This document shows positions 8,728 to 16,510 of a stretch of DNA of 64,000 nucleotides, one piece after another. Under the pieces are notes generated by a model. The model was not told the origin of the DNA and did no database searches. It saw nothing but the letters and a program-made list of their open reading frames with translations. Source of the DNA: Desulfuromonas acetoxidans DSM 684. Its GTDB lineage: Bacteria > Desulfobacterota > Desulfuromonadia > Desulfuromonadales > Desulfuromonadaceae. Each line of letters starts with the position of its first letter. Position 1 is the stretch's first letter. The position numbers and the translations under genes are program-made. Location of the stretch: positions 180,142-244,141 of the forward strand of contig NZ_AAEW02000003.1 in the NCBI RefSeq assembly GCF_000167355.1. Direction: 5' to 3'.

Positions 8728-9749
8728 GCAGCCCCCCAGCCAAACGGACAGATTGGATAACGGCACTCAGGGCAGAAGTGACACAACCCACCATGGCCGG
8801 ATTTCGAAATCTCTTCGCGGCTGATGTTTTCTCCGGTCAAGATGCGCGGCAGAAAAATATCGAGAGCCGTCTTTTCAAAAAACAGTGCCGCTGCAGGAAC
8901 GGCGCAGACCGGAACATTACCGGCCCGGCCGATGGTCAGGTTGTTCCCAGGCTGAATCGGGTTGCCCTTTTCGTGGAAAACGACCCCGGCTTCTTTCATG
9001 GCACAGACGGTGACATCATCCGGATCAACTGACGTTCCGCCGGTCATCAGAATCATCTCACTATCTTCAGCAGCCGCTCTGATCGAGGCACTGATCTGTT
9101 CTTTCACATCCGGCAGAATCGTGGCATAGGTCACTTCAACGCCCAAATTCTTGAGTTTCTTCGTCAAAACCGGGGTGAAGTCATCAACGATTCGACCGGT
9201 GTACACTTCGCTTCCCGTGACCAGAATCGACGCCGTCTTGATGCGGTAAGGCTGCACAGAGATCAACGGCTCACGCAACAGATCCTCAATACGATTGATC
9301 ATGGACCGCGAACAGGTCAGCGGAATAATACGGAAAGCCGCAACCTGCTTCCCCTTACCAACCGGAAAGTTGTTATGGATGGTGGGCAGCGAGGGGACCA
9401 CCAGACCATTGATTCGCGCTAAACGCTCATGGTCGACTTTAAATACCCCTCTGCTTTCAGCATAAAAACTTACTTTGCCTTCATGCGGCTGCTCATCGTA
9501 ACGAATGTTGGCACCGGCAATCTGGGGCGCCAGCAATCGCGCTGCGGCATCCTCATGCACATCATTTCCCATGTCCTCCCAGACATAGATGTAATTCTTG
9601 CCCAGACGTCGCAAAACATCCAAATCCTCATCTTGGACGACATGCCCGCGTTTAAAAGCCACGCCTTTATAGTGTTGCTTTCGATTAACCTCGGTGATGT
9701 CATACCCAAGTACCTGTCCTACCGCGTTTTCCAGAGACACACTATTCAT
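8724..9749 (-). CDS. MoeA-like molybdopterin-binding protein with C-terminal Cys motif
   Basis: 341 aa. The N-terminal part has the 'GQVLGYDITEV' opening of a MoeA-type protein. The central part is a MoCF-biosynthesis domain (LVTGSEVYTGRI, LMTGGTSVDPDD, PGNNLTIG and VPVCAVPAAALFF), lacking MoeA domain IV. The last 19 residues hold C323, C326, C329 and C334 in CHFCPECRYPICPFG, a likely zinc or Fe-S ribbon. It is probably a second molybdopterin-binding factor rather than a duplicate moeA; it may handle a particular enzyme or tungsten. First gene of the moe-mod operon; AGGGTG precedes the ATG at 9749. Confidence 0.8.
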   Translation of the reverse strand: MNSVSLENAVGQVLGYDITEVNRKQHYKGVAFKRGHVVQDEDLDVLRRLGKNYIYVWEDMGNDVHEDAAARLLAPQIAGANIRYDEQPHEGKVSFYAESRGVFKVDHERLARINGLVVPSLPTIHNNFPVGKGKQVAAFRIIPLTCSRSMINRIEDLLREPLISVQPYRIKTASILVTGSEVYTGRIVDDFTPVLTKKLKNLGVEVTYATILPDVKEQISASIRAAAEDSEMILMTGGTSVDPDDVTVCAMKEAGVVFHEKGNPIQPGNNLTIGRAGNVPVCAVPAAALFFEKTALDIFLPRILTGENISREEISKSGHGGLCHFCPECRYPICPFGWGAA

Positions 9750-9793
9750 TGATCACCCTTCGATTTTTTTGGTCAAAGTAAGCTTTTCAAGCA

Positions 9794-9810
9794 AGCAACA
9801 GATATGGCCA
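9794..9810 (-). promoter_or_regulatory. weak sigma54-like promoter for the moe-mod operon
   Basis: Read leftward: TGGCCATATCTGTTGCT. The GG and GC elements are both present but 11 rather than 10 bases apart, so it is a weak candidate. It gains support from the adjacent 15-bp dyad at 9815-9829. Confidence 0.3.
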
Positions 9811-9814
9811 CCTC

Positions 9815-9829
9815 ATCTCAATTTGAGAC
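9815..9829. promoter_or_regulatory. enhancer-like dyad, copy 1 (ATCTCAATTTGAGAC)
   Basis: Matches GTnTCA-WWW-TGAnAC at every defined position but the first. The same dyad lies upstream of the mobA operon, the sigma54 activator gene and the 38.6-kb molybdoenzyme operon. It is inferred to be the binding site of the Fis-type domain of the activator encoded at 36-38 kb. Confidence 0.55.
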
Positions 9830-10250
9830 TTGGCCGATTCTCAATCTGGGAACCGGAAACCATCCTGACCTCTTCCAGTAAACAACTTGTTGTCGTGTGT
9901 TTGCGTCATTCTCAGCACCCAATTATTTTTTTTGCAAAAAGGCTTCAACTGTCTACAAATACTCAATCTTTCACCTCTCGTCAGACTGGAGTTTTTTGCA
10001 TCATCTCTGAAATCACCGAGAATCATTCATGACCCAGCTTCCAGTTTTTGACGAAAGCCCTCGTTTGCATATCTGTCAAACTTTTCAAAAACCGGGCCAG
10101 AACCTGCAAAGGCAACCGCCTTCTCATGCCAACCACCGGCAACTCCCCCAATAACCAATTGGAATAAAAGGGAAAAACATCTTTTAAAACAACATGAATC
10201 AACCATCGCAACACCGAGCCTTATCATTGTCAAAAACCGCCTCTGCCCCT

Positions 10251-10266
10251 TGGCCTGATTGTTGCT
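10251..10266 (+). promoter_or_regulatory. sigma54 promoter of the moaE operon
   Basis: TGGCCTG-ATTG-TTGCT: GG and GC exactly 10 bases apart, both cores intact. The predicted start near 10278 leaves a leader of about 70 nt before moaE. Sigma54 promoters need an AAA+ activator, and one is encoded in the window at 35991. Confidence 0.7.
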
Positions 10267-10346
10267 AAACATAAAAATCACCAAAAGATAAGTTTCACCC
10301 GAATACCCCAAAAAGATCTGCCGGGCAGATCAAAACAGGAGTCGAC

Positions 10347-10721
10347 ATGGATATTTCAAAAACAATTGCACAGATGAAACAGGATCCGGACTTTGCCCCG
10401 AATGTCGGTATGGTCTTGGTTCACAATGGCGTGGTACGTGGATGGTCGCGCAAAGACGGCAGCGATATTGAACAGATTGATATACGTTGTGATCAGGCCA
10501 AAGCTGAAGAGATTTGTCGCCAGGTCGAACAGATGCCCGGCATTTATAAAATCGCCATGGAAGCACGTTCCGGACGGATGAAACCCGGGGATGATGTGTT
10601 ATTTCTGGTTGTTGCCGGAGACATCCGCGAAAATGTCAAACCAGCACTGGCTATCCTGTTGGACCGGATCAAAGCAGAAGCCGTCACCAAAAAAGAATAT
10701 TTCGGCGAGGATGTCGCATGA
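10347..10721 (+). CDS. moaE: molybdopterin synthase large subunit-like protein MoaE
   Basis: 124-aa MoaE-family protein that, with MoaD, would insert two sulfurs into precursor Z to make molybdopterin. Typical are the GMVLVHNGVVRGWSR segment with the family's conserved G-x-V-R, the mid-protein GDDVLFLVVAGDIRE, and the terminal KKEYF motif with the catalytic lysines. It is shorter at the N-terminus than the E. coli protein (about 150 aa). CAGGAG precedes the ATG at 5 nt. Its stop overlaps moaC by 4 nt (ATGA). No moaD gene is visible in the window, so the small subunit must be encoded elsewhere. Confidence 0.85.
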   Translation: MDISKTIAQMKQDPDFAPNVGMVLVHNGVVRGWSRKDGSDIEQIDIRCDQAKAEEICRQVEQMPGIYKIAMEARSGRMKPGDDVLFLVVAGDIRENVKPALAILLDRIKAEAVTKKEYFGEDVA

Positions 10722-11194
10722 GTTTTAATCATTTCGATACAAACGGCCGCGCCGTTATGGTTGATGTCAGCGAAAAAAAGAAAACCATGCGCACTGCAAT
10801 TGCATCGGCACAGGTCAAAATGCAGCAGGACATTTTGCGCACCATCATTGAGGGCGCTGCCAGTAAAGGAGACGTACTCGGTGTTGCCCGCCTGGCTGGA
10901 ATCATGGCGAGCAAAAAAGTGCCGGACATGATCCCGCTGTCTCACCCGCTGGCCATTCATCACGCGTCGATAGAGTTTGATGTCAACATCGATGACGGAC
11001 TGATCACCATCAGGGCAACGGTAAGAGCGTATGAGCGCACCGGAGTGGAAATGGAAGCAATGGTCTCAGCTTCTTTGACCGCACTGACCATCTACGATAT
11101 GTGCAAAGGGATGGATAAATCGATCGAAATACGCAACACCATGCTGGAGTATAAAGACGGCGGGAAAAGTGGCGTCTATCAAAAGCAGGCCTAG
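10718..11194 (+). CDS. moaC: cyclic pyranopterin monophosphate synthase MoaC
   Basis: Second step of molybdopterin synthesis, with MoaA. 158 aa, normal length. The family motifs are clear: RxAVMVDVSEKK at the N-terminus, GDVLGVARLAGIMASKK, the PLSHPLAIHH active-site segment (about residues 72-81), VRAYERTGVEMEAM, and ALTIYDMCKGMDK. It overlaps moaE by 4 nt. A repeat-derived hairpin begins at its stop codon (11192-11237) before mogA/mobB. Confidence 0.95.
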   Translation: MSFNHFDTNGRAVMVDVSEKKKTMRTAIASAQVKMQQDILRTIIEGAASKGDVLGVARLAGIMASKKVPDMIPLSHPLAIHHASIEFDVNIDDGLITIRATVRAYERTGVEMEAMVSASLTALTIYDMCKGMDKSIEIRNTMLEYKDGGKSGVYQKQA

Positions 11195-11237
11195 CAGGCG
11201 GGTAAAAAGTCCCATCTGTTTTTTCAACAGCCTGCTA
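11192..11237. repeat. short deletion derivative of the dispersed palindromic repeat
   Basis: TAGCAGGC (11192-11199) pairs perfectly with GCCTGCTA (11230-11237), and the inside reads GTAAAAAGTCCCATCTG then TTTTTTCAACA. These are the two ends of the longer 'TGTTGAAAAAGTCC' repeat seen near 22 and 63 kb, with the middle missing. It lies between moaC and mogA/mobB and includes the moaC stop codon, so it could act as an attenuator or mRNA boundary. Confidence 0.6.
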
Positions 11238-11270
11238 AACGGCCAGCCACAACATGGGGAGAGTTCACGC

Positions 11271-12296
11271 ATGAAAGCAGCGATACTGGTTCTAAGTGAC
11301 AAAGGTGCTATCGGCCAACGAGAAGATACCAGCGGGCCGGCGATACGCGAGTGGTTGGCTGAAAACGGGGTCGAAACCGTCTGTGTGGAGATCATCCCTG
11401 ATGAGTTCTCGATGATTCAGGACAAGCTGACCAACTGGTGCGATACCGCGATTGCCGAGTTGGTTATTACCTGCGGTGGAACCGGTGTCTCCCCCAGGGA
11501 TGTGACTCCTGAAGCAACCAGAAGTATCCTCGAAAGAGAGCTGGAAGGGTTCGGAGAATTGATGAGGCAGAGAAGTCTTGCCAAAACGCCCATGGCCATT
11601 TTATCTCGAGCCACCGCCGGAATCCGCAGCAACTGCCTGATCATCAATCTTCCAGGGAGTCCGAAAGCTGCGCTGGAAAATCTTGAAGCGGTGTGGCCTG
11701 CCGTCGACCATGGCATCGCCAAGATCAAAGGCGACCCCTCCGACTGTGCCGAGGTCCATTCCCGACACAAAAAATCGCCGCCTGTTGTCTCTTTTGCCGG
11801 ATATTCCGGAAGCGGCAAAACCACATTGGTCACTAAAGTTATCGAACTATTGAGCAATAAAGGGTATAAAATCGGTGCCATCAAACACGACGGGCACAGT
11901 TTTGAAATCGATAAACCCGGCAAGGACACCTGGCGGATGACGCAAGCGGGAGCCACAATCACCGGCATCTCTGACAGCAGCACCCTGGCGCTTATCAAAA
12001 AGCATCAAAGTGCGCCCAGCGTCAGCAGTATTATTTCAGACTACTATGCAGAGATGGATATTGTCATTGTTGAAGGGTGGAAGGAAAGTGCGCCAAATAA
12101 AATAGAAGTCTACCGCTCTGAAGTTGGCCATACTCCCCTGTTCCAACAGCAACATGCCGAAAACTTTATCGCTGTCGCAACGGACTGTGATCTGACAACG
12201 CAACTGCCGGTGCTTGATATCAACCAGCCAGACAAAGTTAGCGACTTTATTATCGATACCTACCTGAGCACACCTCACCAACACCATGCTCAGTAA
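11271..12296 (+). CDS. MogA/MoaB-MobB fusion protein
   Basis: 341 aa, two cofactor-maturation domains in one chain. Residues 1 to about 160 form a MogA/MoaB adenylyltransferase with TCGGTGVSPRDVTPEA (about 68-83), which activates molybdopterin by adenylylation. From about 172 a MobB domain follows, with Walker A AGYSGSGKTT, then GAIKHDGHSFEIDKPGKDT and DIVIVEGWKES; MobB proteins are GTPases that assist MobA. The true start is the ATG at 11271 (GGGGAGAG upstream); the frame is open further upstream but reads through the repeat. Such fusions bring consecutive maturation steps together. It is third in the moaE operon. Confidence 0.88.
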   Translation: MKAAILVLSDKGAIGQREDTSGPAIREWLAENGVETVCVEIIPDEFSMIQDKLTNWCDTAIAELVITCGGTGVSPRDVTPEATRSILERELEGFGELMRQRSLAKTPMAILSRATAGIRSNCLIINLPGSPKAALENLEAVWPAVDHGIAKIKGDPSDCAEVHSRHKKSPPVVSFAGYSGSGKTTLVTKVIELLSNKGYKIGAIKHDGHSFEIDKPGKDTWRMTQAGATITGISDSSTLALIKKHQSAPSVSSIISDYYAEMDIVIVEGWKESAPNKIEVYRSEVGHTPLFQQQHAENFIAVATDCDLTTQLPVLDINQPDKVSDFIIDTYLSTPHQHHAQ

Positions 12297-12326
12297 AAAT
12301 TATCACAGTGAATCTCGAAGGGAGAC

Positions 12327-12779
12327 ATGCACATGCCCAAATACACGCGATCGGTGGAAGCAATGAATCAAGGAAATAGGGCTGGGTCAAAAAAGGCGAA
12401 AAACGATGAAAAAATTGGTGTGATTGCCGACAGACCCTATTGCTTTGTTTATGTCTCGCTCATTTCTCGGGCCTTACACCAACTCGGCGCGGCAATCTTT
12501 TTGGCAACCTATGTTCTAAGCGCGACAGATTCACCCGCCTGGAGGATCTCCCTGATGCTCACTGTGGTAAGCGGAATGGTACTGCTCGGTTCCGAAGCGA
12601 TCAGACATCGGCAATTTCTGCGCGAAGTCTTCGGCCTCTCAACCCTGTTCAAATTGGTTCTGGTCGGCTTCGCCCATCACGGTTGGCTGCCGGCAATCCC
12701 CAGCGTCACGGTGGCCTTTCTGTTGGCCTCACTGATCTCGCACGCACCGAAAGCCGTTCGTCACAGACTGCTTCTCTAG
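12327..12779 (+). CDS. small integral membrane protein, unknown function
   Basis: 150 aa, not a family I recognise. A charged, basic N-terminal tail of about 35 residues is followed by four hydrophobic segments at roughly 44-64, 70-90, 100-118 and 122-142. AAGGGAG precedes the ATG at 12327. It is the last gene of the moaE operon, 30 nt after mogA/mobB and before a strong terminator, so it is presumably coexpressed with the cofactor genes; what it does there is unknown. Confidence 0.7.
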   Translation: MHMPKYTRSVEAMNQGNRAGSKKAKNDEKIGVIADRPYCFVYVSLISRALHQLGAAIFLATYVLSATDSPAWRISLMLTVVSGMVLLGSEAIRHRQFLREVFGLSTLFKLVLVGFAHHGWLPAIPSVTVAFLLASLISHAPKAVRHRLLL

Positions 12780-12780
12780 C

Positions 12781-12823
12781 AGTCTGTTGAAAAAAAATCG
12801 ATCCGGAGGCTTCTCAACAGACT
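12781..12823. repeat. repeat-derived inverted repeat AGTCTGTTGA / TCAACAGACT
   Basis: 10-bp perfect arms at 12781-12790 and 12814-12823 flank an A-rich loop. The arms have the TCTGTTGAAAAA signature of the dispersed repeat described at 21897, 61870 and 63061. It lies directly after the last gene of the moaE operon. Confidence 0.55.
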
Positions 12824-12850
12824 TCTGACATCTTTTGCGGTATGACATGA

Positions 12851-12899
12851 ACAGCCTGTGACACATAGCGCCCGCCATGGACGTCACAGGCTGTTTTTC
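12851..12899 (+). terminator. intrinsic terminator of the moaE operon
   Basis: Perfect 12-bp stem ACAGCCTGTGAC (12851-12862) with GTCACAGGCTGT (12883-12894), followed at once by TTTTT. It lies between the converging moaE operon and the EamA transporter gene and is oriented to stop the former. Confidence 0.85.
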
Positions 12900-12937
12900 A
12901 CCAGTCAGCGAGAAGACTCTGGTCCTGTTTGCGATCC

Positions 12938-13921
12938 TCAATCAGCAGCTTGACGCCCCTTTTTACCAACCAGCCAGATACCACCGATCACCAGCAGCGT
13001 CCCGCCCATCTGCAACAACGAAACCGCTTCATCCAATATCAGCCAACTGAAAAAGATCGTCAGAACCGGACCGAGACTACTGATCAGCGCTGCAGGCGAA
13101 CTGCCGATACGGCGAACCGCAGCAGCCAGGGTAAGAACCGGCATCACCGTGGAAAAGGTTCCCATGATAAAGGCCAGCAGGTATATCTGCCAAGGCTGGA
13201 CCAGATCGCTTAGCGGGTGGCTGACGGCAAAATGAAGCAGAGTTGCTGCCGTGGAAACAACCAGTGCTAAACAGGCGAATCGGGAAGATCCGTACCTGGC
13301 AATCAGGTGCCGCCCCCCGGAGAGATAAAATGCGTAACAGAGCGCCGACAGAAAGACCAGCCCACCGCCAACCCAAACCTCCTCCTGTACACCGGAGACG
13401 TCCATATCGTGGACAAATGCCAGACCGATCCCGCAATAACAGATCACAACCGCCAGCCACTCATAGCTCCTGATCTTTCGACCACTGAAAATAGCATCAA
13501 AAAACAGGGTCAACAGGGGAAAGCTGAACAGAACCACCCGTTCCAATCCGGCGGAAACATACTTTAAACCCAAGAAATCAAACAGACTGGCGCCATAGTA
13601 ACCAACCGCCCCGAGAATAATGACCACAGCTAAATCCTTGCGGTTTAAGTTGCGCCCCTGATGTCCTGAAGACCTCAATAACAAAAGGAAGAAAGGCAGC
13701 GCAAAAAGCATTCGCAAGATTAGCAGGGTGACGGCATCGACAGGTACCTGTTGCGGCAACGCGTAAGCCAGCTTGATCAGAATCGCCTTAAAGGAAAAAC
13801 CAAACGCGGAGATAACCGCCAACCAGAGTCCAAGGCTGTAGCTATTGGCACTTATTCGCTCAGTGCCTTCTTTACCGACACAACCACCCCGCTGCCGGCG
13901 GCCATCGGACGGTCCCTTCAC
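12938..13921 (-). CDS. EamA-family (DMT) transporter
   Basis: Inner-membrane transporter of the drug/metabolite superfamily, 327 aa with ten predicted hydrophobic segments in two EamA repeats (about 30-160 and 180-315). The first 25 residues are charged and precede the first membrane helix. The start is a GTG at 13921 whose last bases form the stop of the NifU-like gene (GTGA overlap, 4 nt), so translation is coupled. Substrates of this family range from amino acids to purines; nothing in the sequence fixes it here. A second EamA gene lies at 22.5 kb. Confidence 0.8.
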   Translation of the reverse strand: MKGPSDGRRQRGGCVGKEGTERISANSYSLGLWLAVISAFGFSFKAILIKLAYALPQQVPVDAVTLLILRMLFALPFFLLLLRSSGHQGRNLNRKDLAVVIILGAVGYYGASLFDFLGLKYVSAGLERVVLFSFPLLTLFFDAIFSGRKIRSYEWLAVVICYCGIGLAFVHDMDVSGVQEEVWVGGGLVFLSALCYAFYLSGGRHLIARYGSSRFACLALVVSTAATLLHFAVSHPLSDLVQPWQIYLLAFIMGTFSTVMPVLTLAAAVRRIGSSPAALISSLGPVLTIFFSWLILDEAVSLLQMGGTLLVIGGIWLVGKKGRQAAD

Positions 13922-14157
13922 AATTTCAGATCAAAATTCATATCAATCTTTACAACCGCGTCCGGGTACTCTTTCTTGATTGCTCTTTCTACCTGCAGCC
14001 GATGCATCCAAACCACATGCTCAGGAGAGAATTCATCCTCTGTTTGCCATAAACTGACGGTACCATTGTCATCAATGGCCGTCAGTTCCATCGTCCCACC
14101 CTCGCCGTTTATTGAAGGACGCAACGCATTCAAAATTTCATCGATCTTTTCTTTCAT
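13918..14157 (-). CDS. NifU C-terminal domain-like protein lacking CXXC
   Basis: 79 aa. The pattern IDEILNALRPSINGEGGTMEL followed by a '..DNGTVSLW' strand and a C-terminal amphipathic helix ending in VVKID is that of the NifU C-terminal domain, an Fe-S scaffold module. The CXXC pair that binds the cluster in that family is absent; a segment WQTEDEFSPEHVVW occupies its place. It therefore probably does not carry a cluster in the usual way. GGAGG precedes the ATG at 6 nt. It lies between a ketopantoate-reductase-like gene and the EamA transporter. Confidence 0.65.
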   Translation of the reverse strand: MKEKIDEILNALRPSINGEGGTMELTAIDDNGTVSLWQTEDEFSPEHVVWMHRLQVERAIKKEYPDAVVKIDMNFDLKL

Positions 14158-14177
14158 CTCTTTCCTCCAAATTGAAG

Positions 14178-15266
14178 TCAGACCCGTGACTGAACGCTCA
14201 ACAATAAAGTATGTGCTCGGACGTTTGCCGGCAATTCATTCACAGATTCAGTAGAATTAACGTTGTGAAACCTCATCGGGATACAATCCCTGCGCCGAGC
14301 ATGCAAACGGGATAAACCCAGTAATGTATCTATTTCGGGAGTGGCGATACCGACCTTTTGTCCGATTTCTCGCACCGCAGCCACCAATGCATTCAGTTCA
14401 AGAGAGCGCCCTGCCTCAACGTCCTGCAGCATGGAAGTTTTGAATGCTCCCAACTGGCGCGTTACGGCATTGCGCTCTTCACCGGTTTGGCTTATGGGAC
14501 AACCGATTCGGGCACCGATCTCCCCCGCTTCGGCCATAATTTTAAGACAAAAACGATTCACCAACGGGTCATCAAGGATTTTGTCGCAGGTGACGCCAGT
14601 GAGCGCCGAGACCGGGTTCATCGTCATATTCCCCCACAGTTTGTACCAGATTTCCTGCTGAATAGAGGCGGTTGTTTCGATCTCAATTCCAGCCTTTGAC
14701 AGCAGTGTGTCCAGGGCTTTCAAACGTTTGGAATCTGAACCATCGGGTTCGCCGACAATGAGCTTTTTGCCTAAATTGTTACGACTGAAGCCAAGCCCGT
14801 TTGAGGTAAAGCTGCCATGGACGACAGCACCGATCACTCGGTCCGCAGGAATCGCAGCGGCAATCTTCCCGCCGGGATCAACCGATTCAAGTTGCATCCC
14901 TTCAAACTCTGCACCCGGTCGCTGAAAAAACCACCAGGGCACACCATTCATGGCGGTTAAGACCACAGTCTGCGGGCCGATCAAAGGTGAGATCTTTGCA
15001 GCGACATCGGTCATCGACTGGGCTTTGACAGCAACAATGACAAGGTCTTGAACACCAAGATCACGCGGATTGTCTGAGGCGCGGACAGGTGCAACAATGA
15101 TCTCGTCATCCATCAGCAGTCGTACCCCATCGGCCTTTACCGAACTGAGGGTCGCACCACGACTGACCACACTGACATCACTGCCCTGATGCGCCAATAG
15201 AGCACCGATAAAACCACCGACGGCTCCAACACCATAGATGCAGACTTTGTTCATCATGATTTCCAC
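14178..15266 (-). CDS. ketopantoate reductase (PanE/ApbA) family protein
   Basis: NAD(P)H-dependent 2-oxoacid reductase fold, 362 aa (typical PanE about 300, so about 50 extra at the C-terminus). The N-terminal Rossmann motif is IYGVGAVGGFIGALLA. VAVKAQ follows near 80, and the C-terminal domain has the conserved KLWGNMTMNPVSALTG with the family's catalytic lysine and asparagine. In-frame starts at 15266, 15257 and 15254 are all possible. Panthothenate synthesis is not certain: the neighbours (NifU-like, EamA) are not pantothenate genes, so a related 2-oxoacid may be the substrate. Confidence 0.75.
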   Translation of the reverse strand: MEIMMNKVCIYGVGAVGGFIGALLAHQGSDVSVVSRGATLSSVKADGVRLLMDDEIIVAPVRASDNPRDLGVQDLVIVAVKAQSMTDVAAKISPLIGPQTVVLTAMNGVPWWFFQRPGAEFEGMQLESVDPGGKIAAAIPADRVIGAVVHGSFTSNGLGFSRNNLGKKLIVGEPDGSDSKRLKALDTLLSKAGIEIETTASIQQEIWYKLWGNMTMNPVSALTGVTCDKILDDPLVNRFCLKIMAEAGEIGARIGCPISQTGEERNAVTRQLGAFKTSMLQDVEAGRSLELNALVAAVREIGQKVGIATPEIDTLLGLSRLHARRRDCIPMRFHNVNSTESVNELPANVRAHTLLLSVQSRV

Positions 15267-15330
15267 TTACCTTTCCCCTCTTGTTCATTGATTCATCTCT
15301 TTCTCATAAAATTGCCGTCACTGCCGAAGT

Positions 15331-15346
15331 TGCAATCATCGTACCT
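15331..15346 (-). promoter_or_regulatory. candidate sigma54 promoter of the panE-like operon
   Basis: Read leftward: AGGTACG-ATGA-TTGCA, with the invariant GG and GC 10 bases apart and a good -12 element, while the -24 element has two departures from TGGCACG. It lies about 65 bp before the start of the panE-like gene. Confidence 0.45.
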
Positions 15347-15483
15347 TGGCAGAACACAAAAACATGAGGGCAACGCAGAAAGGTCGTCATGTTGCAATGA
15401 GTCCCCTGCACCAGACAGCAAACCGGCCGATTCTACGCACACTCTCGTGACCATCAGGCCATGTCATCGAAACCGGGGACGTC

Positions 15484-15527
15484 GTCGCAAAATGAGACGG
15501 CTGATTTTTTCAGTCTCAAAAGAAAAC
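15484..15527. promoter_or_regulatory. enhancer-like dyads, copies 2 and 2b
   Basis: GTCGCAAAATGAGAC at 15484-15498 departs from GTnTCA-WWW-TGAnAC at one position; GTCTCAAAAGAAAAC at 15513-15527 has a perfect left half and a degenerate right half. They sit about 90-135 bp upstream of the -24 element of the mobA sigma54 promoter, the usual distance for activator sites. Confidence 0.5.
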
Positions 15528-15618
15528 AGCATTGCGGGGATGCACCACCCCACCACCAAGACAGTTGTCAGACAGCCATCGCCGTGCTTCAGCGCCTCAT
15601 GGCACTGTCTTGAGCAGA

Positions 15619-15634
15619 TGGCACGATCCTTGCC
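15619..15634 (+). promoter_or_regulatory. sigma54 promoter of the mobA-molybdoenzyme operon
   Basis: TGGCACG-ATCC-TTGCC: the best -24/-12 match in the window, with the full TGGCACG block and GG-N10-GC. The predicted start is near 15646, 60 nt before mobA. Confidence 0.85.
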
Positions 15635-15705
15635 ATTCTTATCACTGAACTCAGTAAACAGAAACGGCAACGGCGCTCTCATTCGTTATTGAGCAAGGAC
15701 AAGCA

Positions 15706-16503
15706 ATGGACTTATCGAAATCAGTGATTCAAACGTGCTTTCATCCCGAGTCCCACGCCTCTGTGGACGCTTCACAGGAAATTTTTCCAACCCAGACAAC
15801 GCAGTCGTTACACAACAATGACAGCGATGCGATCTCGGAAAAAAGAACGCAACAGGAATCGATTACCGGTGTCATCCTTGCGGGTGGGAAATCAACACGG
15901 ATGGGACGCAATAAAGCGCTGCTTGATCTGGGCGGCATCTGTCTGATCGAAAAGACCTACCAGACGATGTCGGCGCTTTTTCCCGAAGTGATCCTCATCA
16001 CCAATACGCCTGACGAATATGCATTTTTGAACTGTCGTTGCCAGAAAGACATCTATCCGGGAATCGGCTCTATTGCCGGGCTTCATGCAGCCCTGAGCAC
16101 CAGCAATACCGAACGTATTTTTGTCGTTCCCTGCGATATGCCCTTTCTGAGTCCGCCACTGATCAACCTGTTGTGCCAAACGACCCAAACCTACGATGCG
16201 GTTGTTCCTGTGAGCGATAAAGGGATGGAACCACTCCACGCGCTCTACCATCGCCGCTGTTTGCAACAACTGGAACAGGCCATCACGCACGGCGACAAAA
16301 AAATACAGAATTTCCTCCGTAACATCTGGACCTATTTCCTTCCGGTGAGCGCATATCGCCACATTCCACATGCTGAGCAGGCATTCCAAAATGTTAATCG
16401 TCCTGAAGATTATGCGGCTCTCGACTTGACGCAACTGAATGAGTTGCCTGCTGAATGGCAGGCAAAAGCGTCGCAATCGGTCCACTCTCTTGAAACGCTG
16501 TGA
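15706..16503 (+). CDS. mobA: molybdenum cofactor guanylyltransferase MobA-like
   Basis: 265 aa. Nucleotidyltransferase that would attach GMP (or CMP) to Mo-molybdopterin to give the dinucleotide cofactor. The core starts near residue 55 with GVILAGGKSTRMGRNKALL, the nucleotide-binding loop, and shows PCDMPFLSP (metal-binding Asp) and NVNRPEDY near the C-terminus. A 52-residue N-terminal extension without motif is unusual, but there is no later start that keeps the nucleotide loop, and AAGGA sits before the ATG at 15706. First gene of the sigma54-driven operon, 7 nt before the Fe-S oxidoreductase. Its presence suggests the nearby oxidoreductase uses the bis-MGD form. Confidence 0.88.
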   Translation: MDLSKSVIQTCFHPESHASVDASQEIFPTQTTQSLHNNDSDAISEKRTQQESITGVILAGGKSTRMGRNKALLDLGGICLIEKTYQTMSALFPEVILITNTPDEYAFLNCRCQKDIYPGIGSIAGLHAALSTSNTERIFVVPCDMPFLSPPLINLLCQTTQTYDAVVPVSDKGMEPLHALYHRRCLQQLEQAITHGDKKIQNFLRNIWTYFLPVSAYRHIPHAEQAFQNVNRPEDYAALDLTQLNELPAEWQAKASQSVHSLETL

Positions 16504-16510
16504 GGAGACA

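Larger units (their letters stand above)
9750..10346. other. 597-bp divergent regulatory region between moeA-like and moaE
   Basis: This is the divergent promoter region of the two molybdenum operons; I see no convincing gene in it. It holds a sigma54-type sequence toward moaE (10251-10266), a poorer one toward the moeA-like gene (9794-9810), one near-perfect copy of the shared dyad (9815-9829), and a palindrome GATCTGCC-G-GGCAGATC at 10315-10331 just before the moaE ribosome site. Two short leftward frames (9841-10026 and 10027-10311) have no motif and no good ribosome site. I looked for a molybdenum-cofactor riboswitch here and do not see one. Confidence 0.6.
15267..15705. other. 439-bp divergent regulatory region upstream of mobA
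   Basis: Intergenic region between the leftward panE-like operon and the rightward mobA operon. No supported gene: a 134-codon plus frame here has no motif. It holds a strong sigma54 promoter toward mobA (15619-15634), a weaker leftward one (15331-15346), and two copies of the shared dyad (15484-15498 and 15513-15527). Confidence 0.65.

Noticed and set aside
10315..10331. GATCTGCC-G-GGCAGATC palindrome before moaE as an operator
   Set aside because: It occurs once in the window as far as I can see, with a 1-nt centre, and nothing ties it to a regulator; left as a note in the region entry.
9750..10346. Molybdenum-cofactor riboswitch or ModE box upstream of moaE or moeA
   Set aside because: I could not match the riboswitch core or a TATATA-type ModE dyad on either strand.
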